From assembly GCA_018257865.1 (NCBI GenBank), contig JAEUBA010000003.1, positions 372,001 through 436,000 of the forward strand: a stretch of DNA of 64,000 nucleotides, written 5' to 3'. This document shows positions 33,510 to 44,880 of this stretch, in pieces. How positions within the stretch are numbered: the stretch's first letter is position 1; each line of letters starts with the position of its first letter. Made by a program: the position numbers and the translations under genes. The notes under the pieces are model-generated. The model saw nothing but the letters and a program-made list of their open reading frames with translations, did no database searches and was not told where the DNA came from. This DNA comes from Stereocaulon alpinum (Eukaryota; Ascomycota; Lecanoromycetes; Lecanorales; Stereocaulaceae).

Positions 33510-35575
33510 ATGCGATCAGCATCCTTGCACAATGAAATCTCTACTTTGGATACCTCGATGGCAGGAGCCCCGCAACACGGTGAAACTGCCCAGCATGAGT
33601 CTACACCAGCTAGCATTGACTTGCACGACTTTGCAGTCCGTTCTGGCACGCAGCAGCAGGAACCCCTCCTTAACGGCCGTGAAAATCTAGACGATGGCTT
33701 TGGAGAAGAGGATGGAGGACATGATGTCGAAGAAGAAGAGAGAAAGAAGCCCCAAAGACCTTCCATACTTCCTCGTCCCTCAAGCATAGCCTGCCGTACC
33801 TCTTTCCTCGACGAAGATGAAGCCCCGACATCGTCCACACCCCCTGCAAAAGCAGGACCTGTCTCCTGGAAAGATCTCCCGAACAAGATGCAGCTGACCA
33901 TCCTGACGATAGCTCGGATCTCAGAACCCCTGACTCAGACTTCGCTACACGCATATATGTTCTACCAACTGAAGTCCTTCGACCCCAATCTCCCAGACTC
34001 AACAATCTCCTACCAAGCCGGTATACTGCAAGGCTCCTTTACAGCAGCACAGTTCGTCACAGCTATACTATGGGGACGGATGGCTGATAGCGAAAGAGTC
34101 GGAAGAAAGAGGGTGCTACTCATCGGGCTCTTAGGAACCTGCATCTCATGCATTGGCTTCGGGTTCTCGAGGACGTTTTGGCAAGCAGCTGTATTTAGGA
34201 CAGCTGGTGGTGCAGTGAACGGCAACGTTGGAGTAATGAGAACGATGGTCAGCGAGATCATCAAGGAGAAGAGGTTCCAATCGAGAGCTTTCCTGCTGCT
34301 GCCTATGTGCTTCAATATCGGTGTCATCATCGGACCGATAATGGGGGGACTGCTTTCGGATCCGGTTGGGAGTTATCCTAGGGTATTCGGGGTTGATTCT
34401 GTGTTTGGAGGGAAGCAGGGTGTGCGGTGGTTGAAACATTGGCCGTATGCGCTGCCAAATCTGATCAGCGCCCTTTTCTTGCTTATTTCAGCTTTCGGGG
34501 TTGTTCTTGGTCTTGAAGAGGTACGATCTTTCGTAAAGACAACTAAGGCCGTGCCAGACGGGCTGATGCTGACAACTCTTAGACTTTAGAGTCCCTACGA
34601 GATACACCAGACTGGGGACTGCGCCTTGGTCAATCAATTGCCAGACTCTTCCGATCACAAAGATATCACTACACCGCCCTCGACACAGAAGATACACTCT
34701 ACTCACCATCCAACTCCTCTCGGCCAGATAGCTACGAACTCGAACCACGACTACCCAAGAAATCGATTCTCCCACCCAAACCGAAGCTCAAAAAGCTCCC
34801 CTTCTCCCGCATATGGACTACGAACGTCCTCTGCACCCTCCTCTGCCATGGAATCCTAGCTATGCACATCGGCGCCTTTAACAATCTCTGGTTCATTCAC
34901 CTCTCCACCTCCCGTTTCGACCCTCAGCACCCTCATCCACCATCACATACGCGCCAAAGCCTCCCCTTTAACTTCACAGGCGGTCTCGGCATGCCACCTC
35001 GTAGTGTCGGCTTTGCAATGGCAGTCCTGGGCATCATTGGCATAGCCCTCCAACTATTCGTCTATCCTCGCGTCAACGAGCGGCTGGGTACTTTGGGAAG
35101 TTTCAGATACAGTCTCTGCCTTTTCCCCATCGCCTACATCCTCGCGCCCTACCTCTCTCTCATCCCCTCCTCCAAACCCCCCTCAACCCAAGCCTCAGGC
35201 GTCTTCGTCTGGCTCGCCCTCTCAGGCGTACTGTGCATACAAGTCATAGCCCGCACCTTCGCCCTACCCGCCACCATCATCCTAATAAACAACTGCTCAC
35301 CACACCCCTCGGTCCTCGGCACCATCCACGGTATCTCCCAAAGCGTAAGCAGTTTCAGCCGCACCATTGGACCCGTCGTAGGCGGATGGGGTTTCGGTAA
35401 AGGATTGCAGATTGGTATTGTTGGGGCTGTTTGGTGGAGTGTGGCTGCTTTGGCTTGTTTGGGGTGGTGTGCTAGTTCGTTGGTTAGAGAGGGGAGCGGG
35501 CATGAGATTTTGCTTGAGGGGGAGAGTGATGAGGGCGAGGGGGTGGAGAGTGGGAAGAGACGGAAGTTGCTTTGA
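33510..35575 (+). CDS. Major facilitator superfamily transporter (YCR023C-like)
   Basis: Polytopic membrane transporter, substrate unknown. Two exons, 33510-34520 and 34583-35575, giving 667 aa. The 62-nt intron (GTACGA..CTGACAACTCTTAG) joins VVLGLEE to TLESLRDTPDWGLRLG, the expected loop after transmembrane helix 6. A long acidic hydrophilic N terminus (about 115 residues) precedes helix 1. MFS motif A is clear between helices 2 and 3: GRMADSERVGRKRVLL. Helix 4/5 region RTAGGAVNGNVGVMRTMVSEI and later GPIMGGLLSDPVG are typical of the DHA1-like group that includes yeast YCR023C. A central cytosolic loop carries a basic KPKLKKLPFSRIW stretch. The C terminus is short and acidic. ATG at 33558 is an alternative start, 16 codons shorter. 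Confidence 0.85.
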
Positions 35576-36073
35576 ATTACAATAGTACGATGTATATATA
35601 TGATGGGCGCGCATAAGATTCATGAGTAATGAGTGAAACGATTCAACGGCAGCGAGAACAGACCATATTTGGTACATATACAGTATTTGTAGAGAGATGA
35701 AGAACAACGTATATGAGCACAACGCAAGCTAGAAGTTGACGAATGCAGCCCTAGCTATTCCTTACATTCTAGACTCATGAAGAACCAACACGAGAATCCA
35801 AACGAATGAATGTGGAGGGTGAAACGAATAGCCATGTCTTTGAAAACCTGCCAAGGCGGACATGGCTTCAGAGAGCCCACTGCTATCAATCTTGGAATGT
35901 AGCGCTTATATATGAGCCAGCAGATGAAAAGGACTGCCTGTCATGTAGATGCTGGGCATCGTGCACCTTCCGTTCTATCTCGGATAAACGATTGAGACAG
36001 GAAGCAAAGGAGATAATGGGAATGGAAGGACGGACGGACAAGGTAGTGGGATATATATATATTGTAGATGGTC
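35576..36073. other. Convergent 3' intergenic region
   Basis: Between the stop codons of the MFS and URI genes. Contains short AT-rich TATATA runs (about 35590 and 36050) but no gene. Confidence 0.45.
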
Positions 36074-38193
36074 TCATGCTTTGCCCAACCTAGCAGCCTT
36101 AAACCTACTCATCTTCTTCGGCCCACCCTCTTCCTCTGTAAGCGGCACCTTTGCCTTCTCCTCATCTTGTGCTAGGAATCCGCCTTGGCGCTGGATCATG
36201 CGGTTGCGCATTTTGTGGTATTCGGTTGCTACTTCTTGGTGTACTAGTGCTGGGTCGTATTCGTCGGGTTCGGTTGGGGGGTTGGCTGGGTCGTCAGAGA
36301 TTGAAGCGGTGAATGGGCGCTCGATGACGGAAGCGTGGACGGGGTTGGATGCTGCTCTTGGTGGGGTTTTGGGCTCTGAGTGTTGTTGTGGGGAGGTTGC
36401 GGTGATGGGTTTGGGTGCTTCTTGGATGTCGAGTTCGCTTGCGAAGCGGACTCCTTTCTTGTTTCCTGACTTCGGCTCTTGGTCTACGACTTTGGATACC
36501 GTATTGTCAGGTGGCTGCTGCTCCGTTGTTTGCCCGTTTGCTAAAGGCACACTGGCTATTTCAGCGTTTGGCCCGATGTTTTTCAGTCTCTTCTCGAGTG
36601 CTTTCATCTCTGCCAGGTATTCATCGCTTAGTACCCGCCGTTTCGTCCTCCCGAACTTGTCTTCATCTTCTTCGACACTGCTGTTGTCATCGAGGTAATC
36701 CTCATCATCGTCATCGGAGTAGGATGTCCCTTCCTCATCCAGCTCTAGCTCGGCTACCACTGCTCCAATCTCTCCCATGTTGTATTGGATCATCTGACGA
36801 CGGAGAGCTACATCCTCGGGAGACTCATCTGTAGGGATAACGGGCTCGAATGGCTTTGCTGAGGCAGTCTTCGCTTTCTCATCAGCCGTGAAGCCAGCTA
36901 CCCTTGCATCCACATTCTTTTCTGTGCTGTTCGCAGGTTCGGATATTACGATTGGCTCATCCGTAGCGAATTTCCCCTCTTCATCAATTTGAGCTGGTAA
37001 CGGTTGTGATGGGCCTTTCCTGGCCACGGCTGATATTGCCTTGCTCTTTTCCTCTTGGGAAAGTGAGTCGACTGCTAATATAGCGCGTATAGCATCGTCT
37101 TGTAGTTGAGTCTGATCTTCCCTTGATAGTTTGATCTTCGATTTGGGAGTAGACAATGGATTGCCTGCGTAAACAACTTTCTTATGATCCGAAGTTGTTT
37201 TCGTACCATCTGCAAAGCTGACACTCTTTCGAGGTGCTGTGGGCCGCTGTTGGCTATCGTCAGGGTCCTTGTCTTGGGTGTCGAAAGACGCTGCGCTCAC
37301 GTTATTCCCTGGCTCAATGCTCTCAGTCCCCTGAACTTGGTCCATACTTTTGCTATCAGATAAAAGGTTGCGAGAGGCTTCTTTTGGTTGACTTTCCCGA
37401 ACATCCAAGGGAACAGGGGTTTGTGGTGAAAGTTTGATCCCCGCTTTACTCAAGGCTTCTACGAGTTGTGGTGCAGTATCGCCTGGTTTGGAAGTTGTGC
37501 CAGCTGAGCATATGGTCAATAAATAAGAAAAAGTTGTAAGGCTGCCAACGTACAGATGACATTGCCCTCCTCATCTAGCTCCTCATGTATCTCTGTTAGG
37601 GGAAGACCTTCCTCATTTCGGACTTCAGGCTGAATGAGAACCTGAGATGCCGCATACTTCTCTTCCGCTACCTGCAAGAGGGACGAGACTATCTTTACGT
37701 TTTGTTGGACGTCTGGAAACAATAAGAAACCTCATAGACGCGATGAAACAACACTGCACATACAATCTATTCGTCTCGAAAGCAGCCCAAGCACTTGCCG
37801 AGTGTCGCGTGACTGTCCTTTGTCGTCGAAGAGAAGTAACCTCCTTTCTTGCAGAATTCAGCATCAATAGACAGCATCCGAGATAAGGACTATCACCTTT
37901 CGGAGTCAACAGCACATTATCAGATTTGTTCAGAAAGTTGTTGTCGGAGTCTTCTCCAAGTCTTCCCTGTCCAAGATATTAACATACCAGAAAATTTGAC
38001 TATGCAAGCAATTGAGTACTAGATCGGTTTGTGAAGTGTTGTCCCCAAGGTCCTTGATCTCCTCTTTCAAACCCTCATATTCGATTTCCCACTGCTGCCA
38101 GTGGCGGAGGGATGCCTGCAGGTTGGCAACGTTTTGTTCCAGCTGCAGACGATGTCGTTCAAGGTCAACAAAACTATCTCTTACACCTGCCAT
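36074..38193 (-). CDS. URI/Bud27-like unconventional prefoldin
   Basis: Five exons: 38193-38020, 37966-37897, 37847-37764, 37712-37554 and 37503-36074; 638 aa. URI/Bud27 binds Rpb5 and helps assemble nuclear RNA polymerases, with links to TOR signalling. The N-terminal prefoldin-alpha-type coiled coil is rebuilt by splicing: LERHRLQLEQNVANLQASLRHW, then DTRQVLGLLSRRIDYVQQNVKIVSSLL, the paired helices around a short beta segment. GLPLTEIHEELDEEGNVI follows. The long last exon is disordered and acidic, with an EDEDKFGRTKRRVL element as in URI proteins. It ends in the conserved fungal C-terminal block (ATEYHKMRNRMIQRQGGFL..KKMSRFKAARLG). Divergent from TFB3 over 187 bp, so two factors tied to RNA polymerase II may share a promoter. 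Confidence 0.87.
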
Positions 38194-38380
38194 AATTAGA
38201 AGTCTCAGTCTCGCGTCAACACGATCTGTATAACGATCCAGCTACTATGGAAGGTATCAGTAATTCTCATCAATTCCCGGCTTCAACAGCGGAATGTCTC
38301 CCGCGGCCAAGAGATATTTGTCAGCCCTATGACTGCACTCTTCAACGGCGGTGTGCCCTCATCTTCTTTCCTTACTCACA
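38194..38380. promoter_or_regulatory. Bidirectional promoter URI / TFB3
   Basis: Only 187 bp separate the two divergent ATGs, so the promoter and both 5' UTRs must overlap here. No specific factor site stands out. Confidence 0.5.
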
Positions 38381-39611
38381 ATGTCAAGACCTGCCGCCCG
38401 GAATGGCGCTTCCCAGCGGCGGCCAGGTGAAGATGATGGTGAGCTCCACGTCCAGCTTCAGAGCCTTAGTGTATCTCAAATTTCCACTGACGCTTCGTCT
38501 TTCTCCCCAGACATATGCCCAGTCTGTAAATCAAGCCGCTACCTCAATCCCAACATGCGGTTTCTTGTCAATCCAGAATGCTACCACAAGATGTGTGAAT
38601 CCTGCGTGGACCGCATATTCTCGCAGGGACCCGCCCCATGCCCCGTCGCAGGATGTGCGAGGACATTAAGAAAACAAAGGTTCCGGAAGCAGACCTTTGA
38701 GGACTTGCAGATTGAGAGGGAGGTGGATGTTAGGCGGAGGGTGGCTGCTACGTATACCTCATTCTCTATCACCTGCGGTTATGGTAGAGGCTGATTTAGG
38801 GTAATTGCAAAGTTTCAACCGCCGCGAATCCGAATTCCAAACCCTCCGCGACTACAATAACTACCTCGAAGAAGTCGAAACCCTAACCTTCAACCTCCTC
38901 TACAACATCGACGTAGCAACCACAGAAGCCAAACTCGCCTCCTACGCAAAACAAAATGCCGCAGACATAGCCAACAACAAAGCCCTCTCAGCCCAAGAAT
39001 CCGCCTCAACCGAAGCACAAATGGCAGCTCAAAAAGAACAAGCGAGACTACGTCGAGAAGCAGCTAGGGTCGAAGAGGAAGAAGAGCGCCGAGAACGCGA
39101 AGAAGGCAGGCGTCAAATAATAGACAACATCGCCCACAGCACCGACGACCCTGACAAAATCGCCCGCGAAGGCCAAAAAGTCGTGCTCAAGAAAAGCACA
39201 GCGCGCCGCAACGCAGCCGACAGGCTACGAGCCCAAGACGCCGCATCCGTCGACAACGCCTCTGCTCCCCTCTTCCAGATCGCAGGCCTAAAACCCATCA
39301 CACAACCCGAGCCCGAGAAAATCTACGACCCATTCGGCGGCTACGTTATCAAACCCTCATACTTCGAGCTGCAACCTACATACGAGCATCCCTGGCTCGA
39401 TAAAGCAAAGACCGATCCGCAGATACTGGCGGGTGGGTATGACGTGGGCGAGTATTGCGCGAGAGCCATGATGGAGGCGTGTGCAGGGTTGGGGGTGTTT
39501 GTTGAGGAGGAGGTTGCAGGAAGGGAGAGAGCTGTTGGTGCGGATGTGGGGACGGAGAGCGCGGCGATTGCGGGTGGGGATGGGGAGGGGAGTGGGAGTG
39601 ATGTGCTCTAG
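38381..39611 (+). CDS. TFB3: CDK-activating kinase assembly factor MAT1 / TFIIH subunit Tfb3
   Basis: RING-finger subunit that assembles the CDK7-cyclin H kinase (Kin28-Ccl1 in yeast) and anchors it to core TFIIH, in the nucleus. Two exons, 38381-38751 and 38813-39611, giving 389 aa. The 61-nt intron (GTATAC..GGCTGATTT..GCAAAG) joins VRRRVAAT to FNRRESEFQTLRDYNNYLE. The N-terminal RING (46-92) shows CPVCKSS, NPECYHKMCESCVDRIF and APCPVAGC. The middle is a charged coiled coil (about 170-215). The C-terminal part carries YDPFGGYVIKPSYFEL and HPWLDKAKTDPQILAGGYDVGEYC, conserved in fungal Tfb3. The start is the first in-frame ATG; only GTG lies upstream. Confidence 0.93.
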
Positions 39612-40628
39612 AGAGTCTGGGTCTTTTTCGATTAAGAACGGCAGGCAGGTTTAGGATTGCATAGCGAAGGCGTTTGGGAGGGAAAGAGACCTGACGTGAT
39701 ACCCCATCTATGAAGCATATGCATCACATAGAAGACTTGCATAGCGGTCTAGAGATATATTAGTAACATCTTGTGATAGTTCTCAGCCAAGATTCTGGAC
39801 TATCGTCTCTTATAGCAACTCTGATAAGCCACCCTTACTGAGCACAAAGTCTCGAAATGTAAGCGATACGCAATGCTATTGCGCCTAGGAACCGCTACTG
39901 TATAAGGTAACTATCCATCAGAACGAGCACATCCGCATAGATGCAGCCCAAAAGACTAATCCAGGGCGAGTCATCTTGTCAAGTCAAGGCACCTGACCTG
40001 ACATCAGATCCTCGTCACTATGGTCAGTTCAGAATGCACCAGTATAATATGGATCGTAGATGCACGTTCGAAACACTTTTGAATTTCATCACTAGCAATG
40101 CTATGCTCAAAACGCCACGCTATGCGTCCAATTTTAACCAAAACAAACAATCATTCATGTACATAAGCCCTAGCCAACCAAACCGCCTAGGCAGAAAATT
40201 CGTAACACAATTGTGAGCGAAAAGGCCCACAGTAGAACAGAAACAACGTTCAAACCCCTATCGAAAGAGCACATCTGCAGAAACCCCTCAAGGGTCAGTC
40301 GAATGCAGGTTCCTCATCTCCTATCGAATAAGCCCTCGCAGACATCTTCCCTAAAGGGTGTGTCGGATGCAGGTTGCTCATCTCCTCCGAGCTACCTATA
40401 ACTCAACCAGTAGACACAATACCGAGGTCAGTCACACCGAAGTGGACACAATACCGCAGTCAGTCATACCAGGAGCAGGAAGTCGAGAAGGACGTATAGG
40501 GTGGAAAGAAGACGAAAGCAGGCGAGAGGTAGGCGTAGATCGAAACAGCCGGAGAAAGTGTAGTCGTATGCGCCGGAGAAAGAGATTAGATTCGTAAATG
40601 GCATGGTCGCGTGCATGGGTTAATCGGA
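39612..40628. other. Convergent intergenic region with short direct repeats
   Basis: About 1 kb between the TFB3 and Ppc89-like stops. No gene. It contains two imperfect direct repeats at 40269-40476, given as a separate entry. Confidence 0.45.
40269..40476. repeat. Two imperfect short direct-repeat pairs
   Basis: First pair: a unit of about 64 bp, with AAGGGTCAGTCGAATGCAGG near 40290 matching AAGGGTGTGTCGGATGCAGG near 40354; both are followed by TT, one base, then CTCATCTCCT. Second pair: a 32-bp unit, GACACAATACCGAGGTCAGT at 40413 and GACACAATACCGCAGTCAGT at 40445. They are non-coding tandem duplications. Confidence 0.65.
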
Positions 40629-43600
40629 TTAGTTGGCTGTGCTCTTCCTACGCCCAGCTTTAGAGAAGCCACCCCTCGTCGATTCAAGAGTGGATTCGAT
40701 GCCTTCCCATGGTAGCTCGCTCTCTGCTTCGCTCTCAAGATCCCACGGATGGCGCTCGGACGTTTCATTTTGCTTCTCCGCCTGCTGCTTCTCGCCTTCA
40801 CCGCCCCGAAGATGCAGGGAACCGGCGTCAATCCCAATGGATTGCAAGGTGACCTCAACTTCCTCGTCGCTAATCTCACGGCCGTCCTGCTTCTGACCTT
40901 CTAAAACATCGTAAAGGGCATAGATTTGGTCTGATTTAGTATCAATAGCCTGGAGAAGGGTCTCGATCTTGTTGTGCACAGATTTTCGGCTGCGTTTGCT
41001 AAGAGCAGGATCCTGGCCATTGTACAGAGTCTGATATCTGGTGAGTTGAATCTTCAAGTGGGCTAGTTCATCTTCGAGGCCCTTCATCACTGTTGCAAGA
41101 GCAAGACCTGGTGCTTGGGATGGACGAATGGTATGGTCTTCGTCGTTCTCAGTAGCTGGGAGGATGCGCTCTGAGACAGGTACAGGTCTGGGAATCTTGA
41201 TAGTCTCCTTAGCATGTTCATGGTTTTCGCTTTCGTTGACGACACGTTTGCAGACTGTACAATTCTGGCCGTTGTGGTTCGCGAGTCCATCTAGGACTTG
41301 CTGCGCTTCCTTAGTCAATTGTGGTACCTGGGAAACATCCGCTACTGGATTTCGAATAGTGATATCAGGAACGATGAAAGCCGATGTCATGTCCTCGGCA
41401 TCAACGCCACGGCGACGGCTGCGAATACTCAAGAAGGAGGTCTCTGAGTGGCGACGGCTGTGCTCAGTCGGTTCTCTGAGATGGAAGGAGCGTTCAGTCA
41501 CATCTTTCTGAAATGACCTTGCGGTGACATCCTTCTGGTTAGATTGTACAGTCAAGTCTTTCATAGATGACTTGCGTGGGACCGCCTGTTGAGTGTGAGG
41601 CGTTGTTAGATCGAAGAGAGCAGTCTGCGTGACGACGTTATCGCCTTTAGTCGCTTGACGCTTCGACTGTTCACATTTTTTTCGCTGAACGCGCTCTTGC
41701 TCCAATGTCTTCCTCAACTGGGAGATCTCTTTGGGCTGTTGTGTCATCAGTAAGCAAATGAAGGAGATCAAAAGAGAAAGTGTGCAATGACTTACATCAA
41801 CAAAGCTCAGGTAAGTCAGGTCCAGAGAAGTGCCATCCTTGAGGATATAGTTTGTAGGGGGTTGTACAACTTGAGCTTTACCTTTGCCCTTCTCCTTTGA
41901 TGTGCAATGTGCAGCGTCCTCGCTATCGTCCCAATCATCGATCTCGGTAGCTTGTTGTCCAATCTTCACGGCATTATTGGCGACGTCTTGGTTGCGTCGG
42001 AAGTCGAACAGTGCGTCCACTTCATCATGGACGGAAGCCTCTGCTTTGCCTGCATTGTGGTCCCTATTGACTTGACGGTCCTCGAATCGAGACGCAGACG
42101 CTTTCTTATTCTCCTGACTAGAGCGTTGCAGACCACCGCCCTCCTTCATGTTCTTGACGACTTCAGCTCTGCGTTCAAGCATTCGACGCATGGCTTCCTC
42201 TTTAGCTGACCAATTCTGAGTCTCATTCTGGTAGTTTGCAGTCACTTGTGCCAATCGAGATTCGAGATCGTTGACCTTTTCCTCAAGGCGCACACTATCT
42301 TTGGCACATTTCTGGGTCTCGGTATGGTGATCACTGCTCAATTGTGCCATTCGCGATTTGAGGTCTTTGTTCTCTTCTTCCAAGCGCTCACTATCTTGGG
42401 CAGCGTGTAGCAAGCCTTGCTCATCGATCACAGTCTTGATTCTCCCAAGCTCCCCACACATCTTTTGGGTCTCTTTCTCATGGTTGGCATTCAATTGAGC
42501 AATCTGCGCTTTGAGATCGTCATTCTCTGCCCTTAGGGTTTGATTTTCGCCCTTCAACTGCTCAGTAGTAAACCACGCAACACCCAGCTGAGAGACCGCA
42601 GCATCACGTTCTTCGGTGATATTCTTCAAGATAGTCTCAGTAGTCGCGATCTTACGGTTAGAGCTGTCCAATTGGGCTTGCAGTGCGTAGACAGAAGATT
42701 GTAAGCCTGGAAATATTAGTAGTTGCTTTTGAATCTTGTCAAGCCAGGCTTACGATTCTTCTCAATCAACAACTTTCGATACCCTCCACGAACTTCATCG
42801 CCACTGTCACTGTCTGTCGTACCCAAAGCGCTATCGCTTGCTGACCTCCTCTTCTCGGATTCTCTCTTCCCTTCCAGTACTCGGTTTCTTTGCCTCAGCT
42901 CATCGATAGTATTCATTAATTCGGCTCTGTTCTTTTCTAGTACAGCAACCTTATCCTGAAGCAAGTGAATGTTCATATAGATGTGTTGTTCTTCCATCTT
43001 CACAGGAATCTCCGCGACCGGTGGGTTGGCTTGGCTAGCGCGAGGGCCTTGTTGTGGGACGGAGACGAAGCGAGAGTTTCGTGGTTTTCCGTCACGTGAG
43101 AAAACTGGCTGTCCATTCTCGAAGACGCCAGACATCAATTCGGTCAGGTTTGGTGCCGTTGGGATGTCGAATGATCGTTGAGTCTGAGTTAGTTGAGGGG
43201 TAGGTGTCGATGCGGTATATCTTAATGCCTTATTCTTTGGTGCCAATGCGCCCATGAGAGTTTGTGCAGAGCTGAATTTGCTTGGTAAGACCTCAGCTTG
43301 CGCCGTATTCTGGCCCTTGGTGTTGGTGAAGCGGGTGTTGCGAGCTGTGAGGTCGATCGTTGGTGGTCTGTCTTCTTCAACCATTGACTTATCATTCTCG
43401 TCGCGCACACGTGCATGCATGGCAGCTAGAGTACGGCGAGATTCCCCACTTGCTTTTCTACTCTGATCGGAGCCGGAGTCTTTGGTCTTGGCTGGTGGTG
43501 GTGAGGGGCTGAGGGCCTGCTTTTGGAGACCGGACGGCTGACGGACTTTCGTATTCCTTCGCAACGATCCCGACACGGCATCGTTGGTCTTATTGGATGA

Positions 43601-44134
43601 TTGCTTTGATACAGGCGGTGGTGTATACATGAGTTCGTCGCCATCAATGAAATGTCGTTGGCGATCTAGGGTGTCACCTTCAAAGCTGTCGCCACGGGAA
43701 ATGTACTCTATGGCTTCACCATTAGCCTTTGCTTTCTCGGCAATTAGCGCTGCCCGGCCGATTTCCCATTCGGTAAAACGACTGTTATCGGGCGATTCGC
43801 TCCCTTGAGTAAAATCGGGGAAGTGGCGACGCAATGCAGAAGTGTCCCATTCCATGCCGTCGAGGATATCACCGCTGTCGTCCTTGGGGGAGGTTGGGCG
43901 AGCCGGGCGACGATATTTTTCCGCACTTTTGCGTAGCTGAGGGAGTTTTTGTGACACGTCTTCGAGTATACGAGTCGACATGATGGCTTCGTTCTCGGGA
44001 TCGAAAACGTCGGAGAGGGTATTTTGAGGGCTGGGGGCACCATGCGAGCGTCGCGATGATGCCGAGGCGGGACGCGTCTTGTTCATCTCGCGAAACAGTT
44101 GGGCACGATGTTGGGAGCTTGTAGACTTGGCCAT
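40629..44134 (-). CDS. Spindle pole body protein, Ppc89/Cep57 microtubule-binding family
   Basis: Likely structural spindle pole body component and microtubule-organising centre scaffold (fission yeast Ppc89, Aspergillus PpcA group). Three exons: 44134-42754, 42706-41796 and 41735-40629; 1132 aa. The first intron (GTAAGC..TACTAATATTTCCAG) joins LLIEKNR to LQSSVYALQAQLDSS. The second is exactly 60 nt and has no stop, so it also translates in frame. The N terminus (SSQHRAQLFREMNKT) and the FDPENEAIMSTRILEDVSQKLPQLRKSAEKYRRP region are disordered. Residues about 410-610 and 700-800 are long coiled coils. A CxxC-type NCTVCKRV precedes the C-terminal Cep57-like microtubule-binding block (about 968-1060): APGLALATVMKGLEDELAHL, then KIETLLQAIDTKSDQIYALYDVLEG. 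ATG 44134 follows only TTG-initiated frame. It reads toward TFB3. Confidence 0.85.
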
Positions 44135-44880
44135 TGTGCTGTCTTTGTTGTTCCTCGAGGGAGGAGCGGCCGTGTTGTGGTTGTGATTGAGGGTCCAGGC
44201 GTTGAGTGGGGAAGCCTTATCTGAGGGTGTAGGCAATTGCAATGCTATCAATGCGCTTTCCTAATCCGATTCAACCAAGTAACATGCTGCGTTCAGAGCG
44301 TTGTTGGTTATGAATTTGGAAGTGGTATGATGTCGGTTTGTTTACTTCGGCAAACGAGAAAAAGGAAGTACCCGTTAGCGCGGTTGCAAGCTCCGGCACT
44401 AAGGTAACACAGCCCTAGGCCTTACGGTACCCAGCCGAGCCAGCCAAAGGAACCTCCCTGGGCGCCTTCTGGGGTAACTTCTAGGAAGGCCATTGGATTA
44501 CCATTACCTGATAGGGAAAACGGGTCTGAATGTTCAACAATCTAATAGCAAAAATGCCAATTACGAGTCGCCAGCGAATTTGCATACTCTATATGCGTGC
44601 CCCTTTCGGACTTCAAAGAGACTAGTCCCATGTAATGACGGGCAACGATTGCTTGAGGATCTCAAAGTAGCGTTTGCTAATGTAGTATGATTATTGTCAA
44701 TATTTTGCTTGGTCCGAAATATCATGACACGCTACCACGACGCTCAACCTGTGTAAATGCAACATCATGGCTATTCATCATGACCGAAAGAAAGCCTTTA
44801 CTTACTGGCACCGAAACACCTCGCTCTAATGCGCTCATACTTTACAAACTGGCAAGGTCTCAGCCCACAATTTTCCTTTG
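44135..44880. other. Intergenic region upstream of Ppc89-like gene
   Basis: No gene recognised. It should hold the Ppc89-like promoter and the 3' UTR of the upstream F-box-like gene, which is on the same strand. A CTAAGGTAAC element lies at 44399-44408. Confidence 0.4.
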
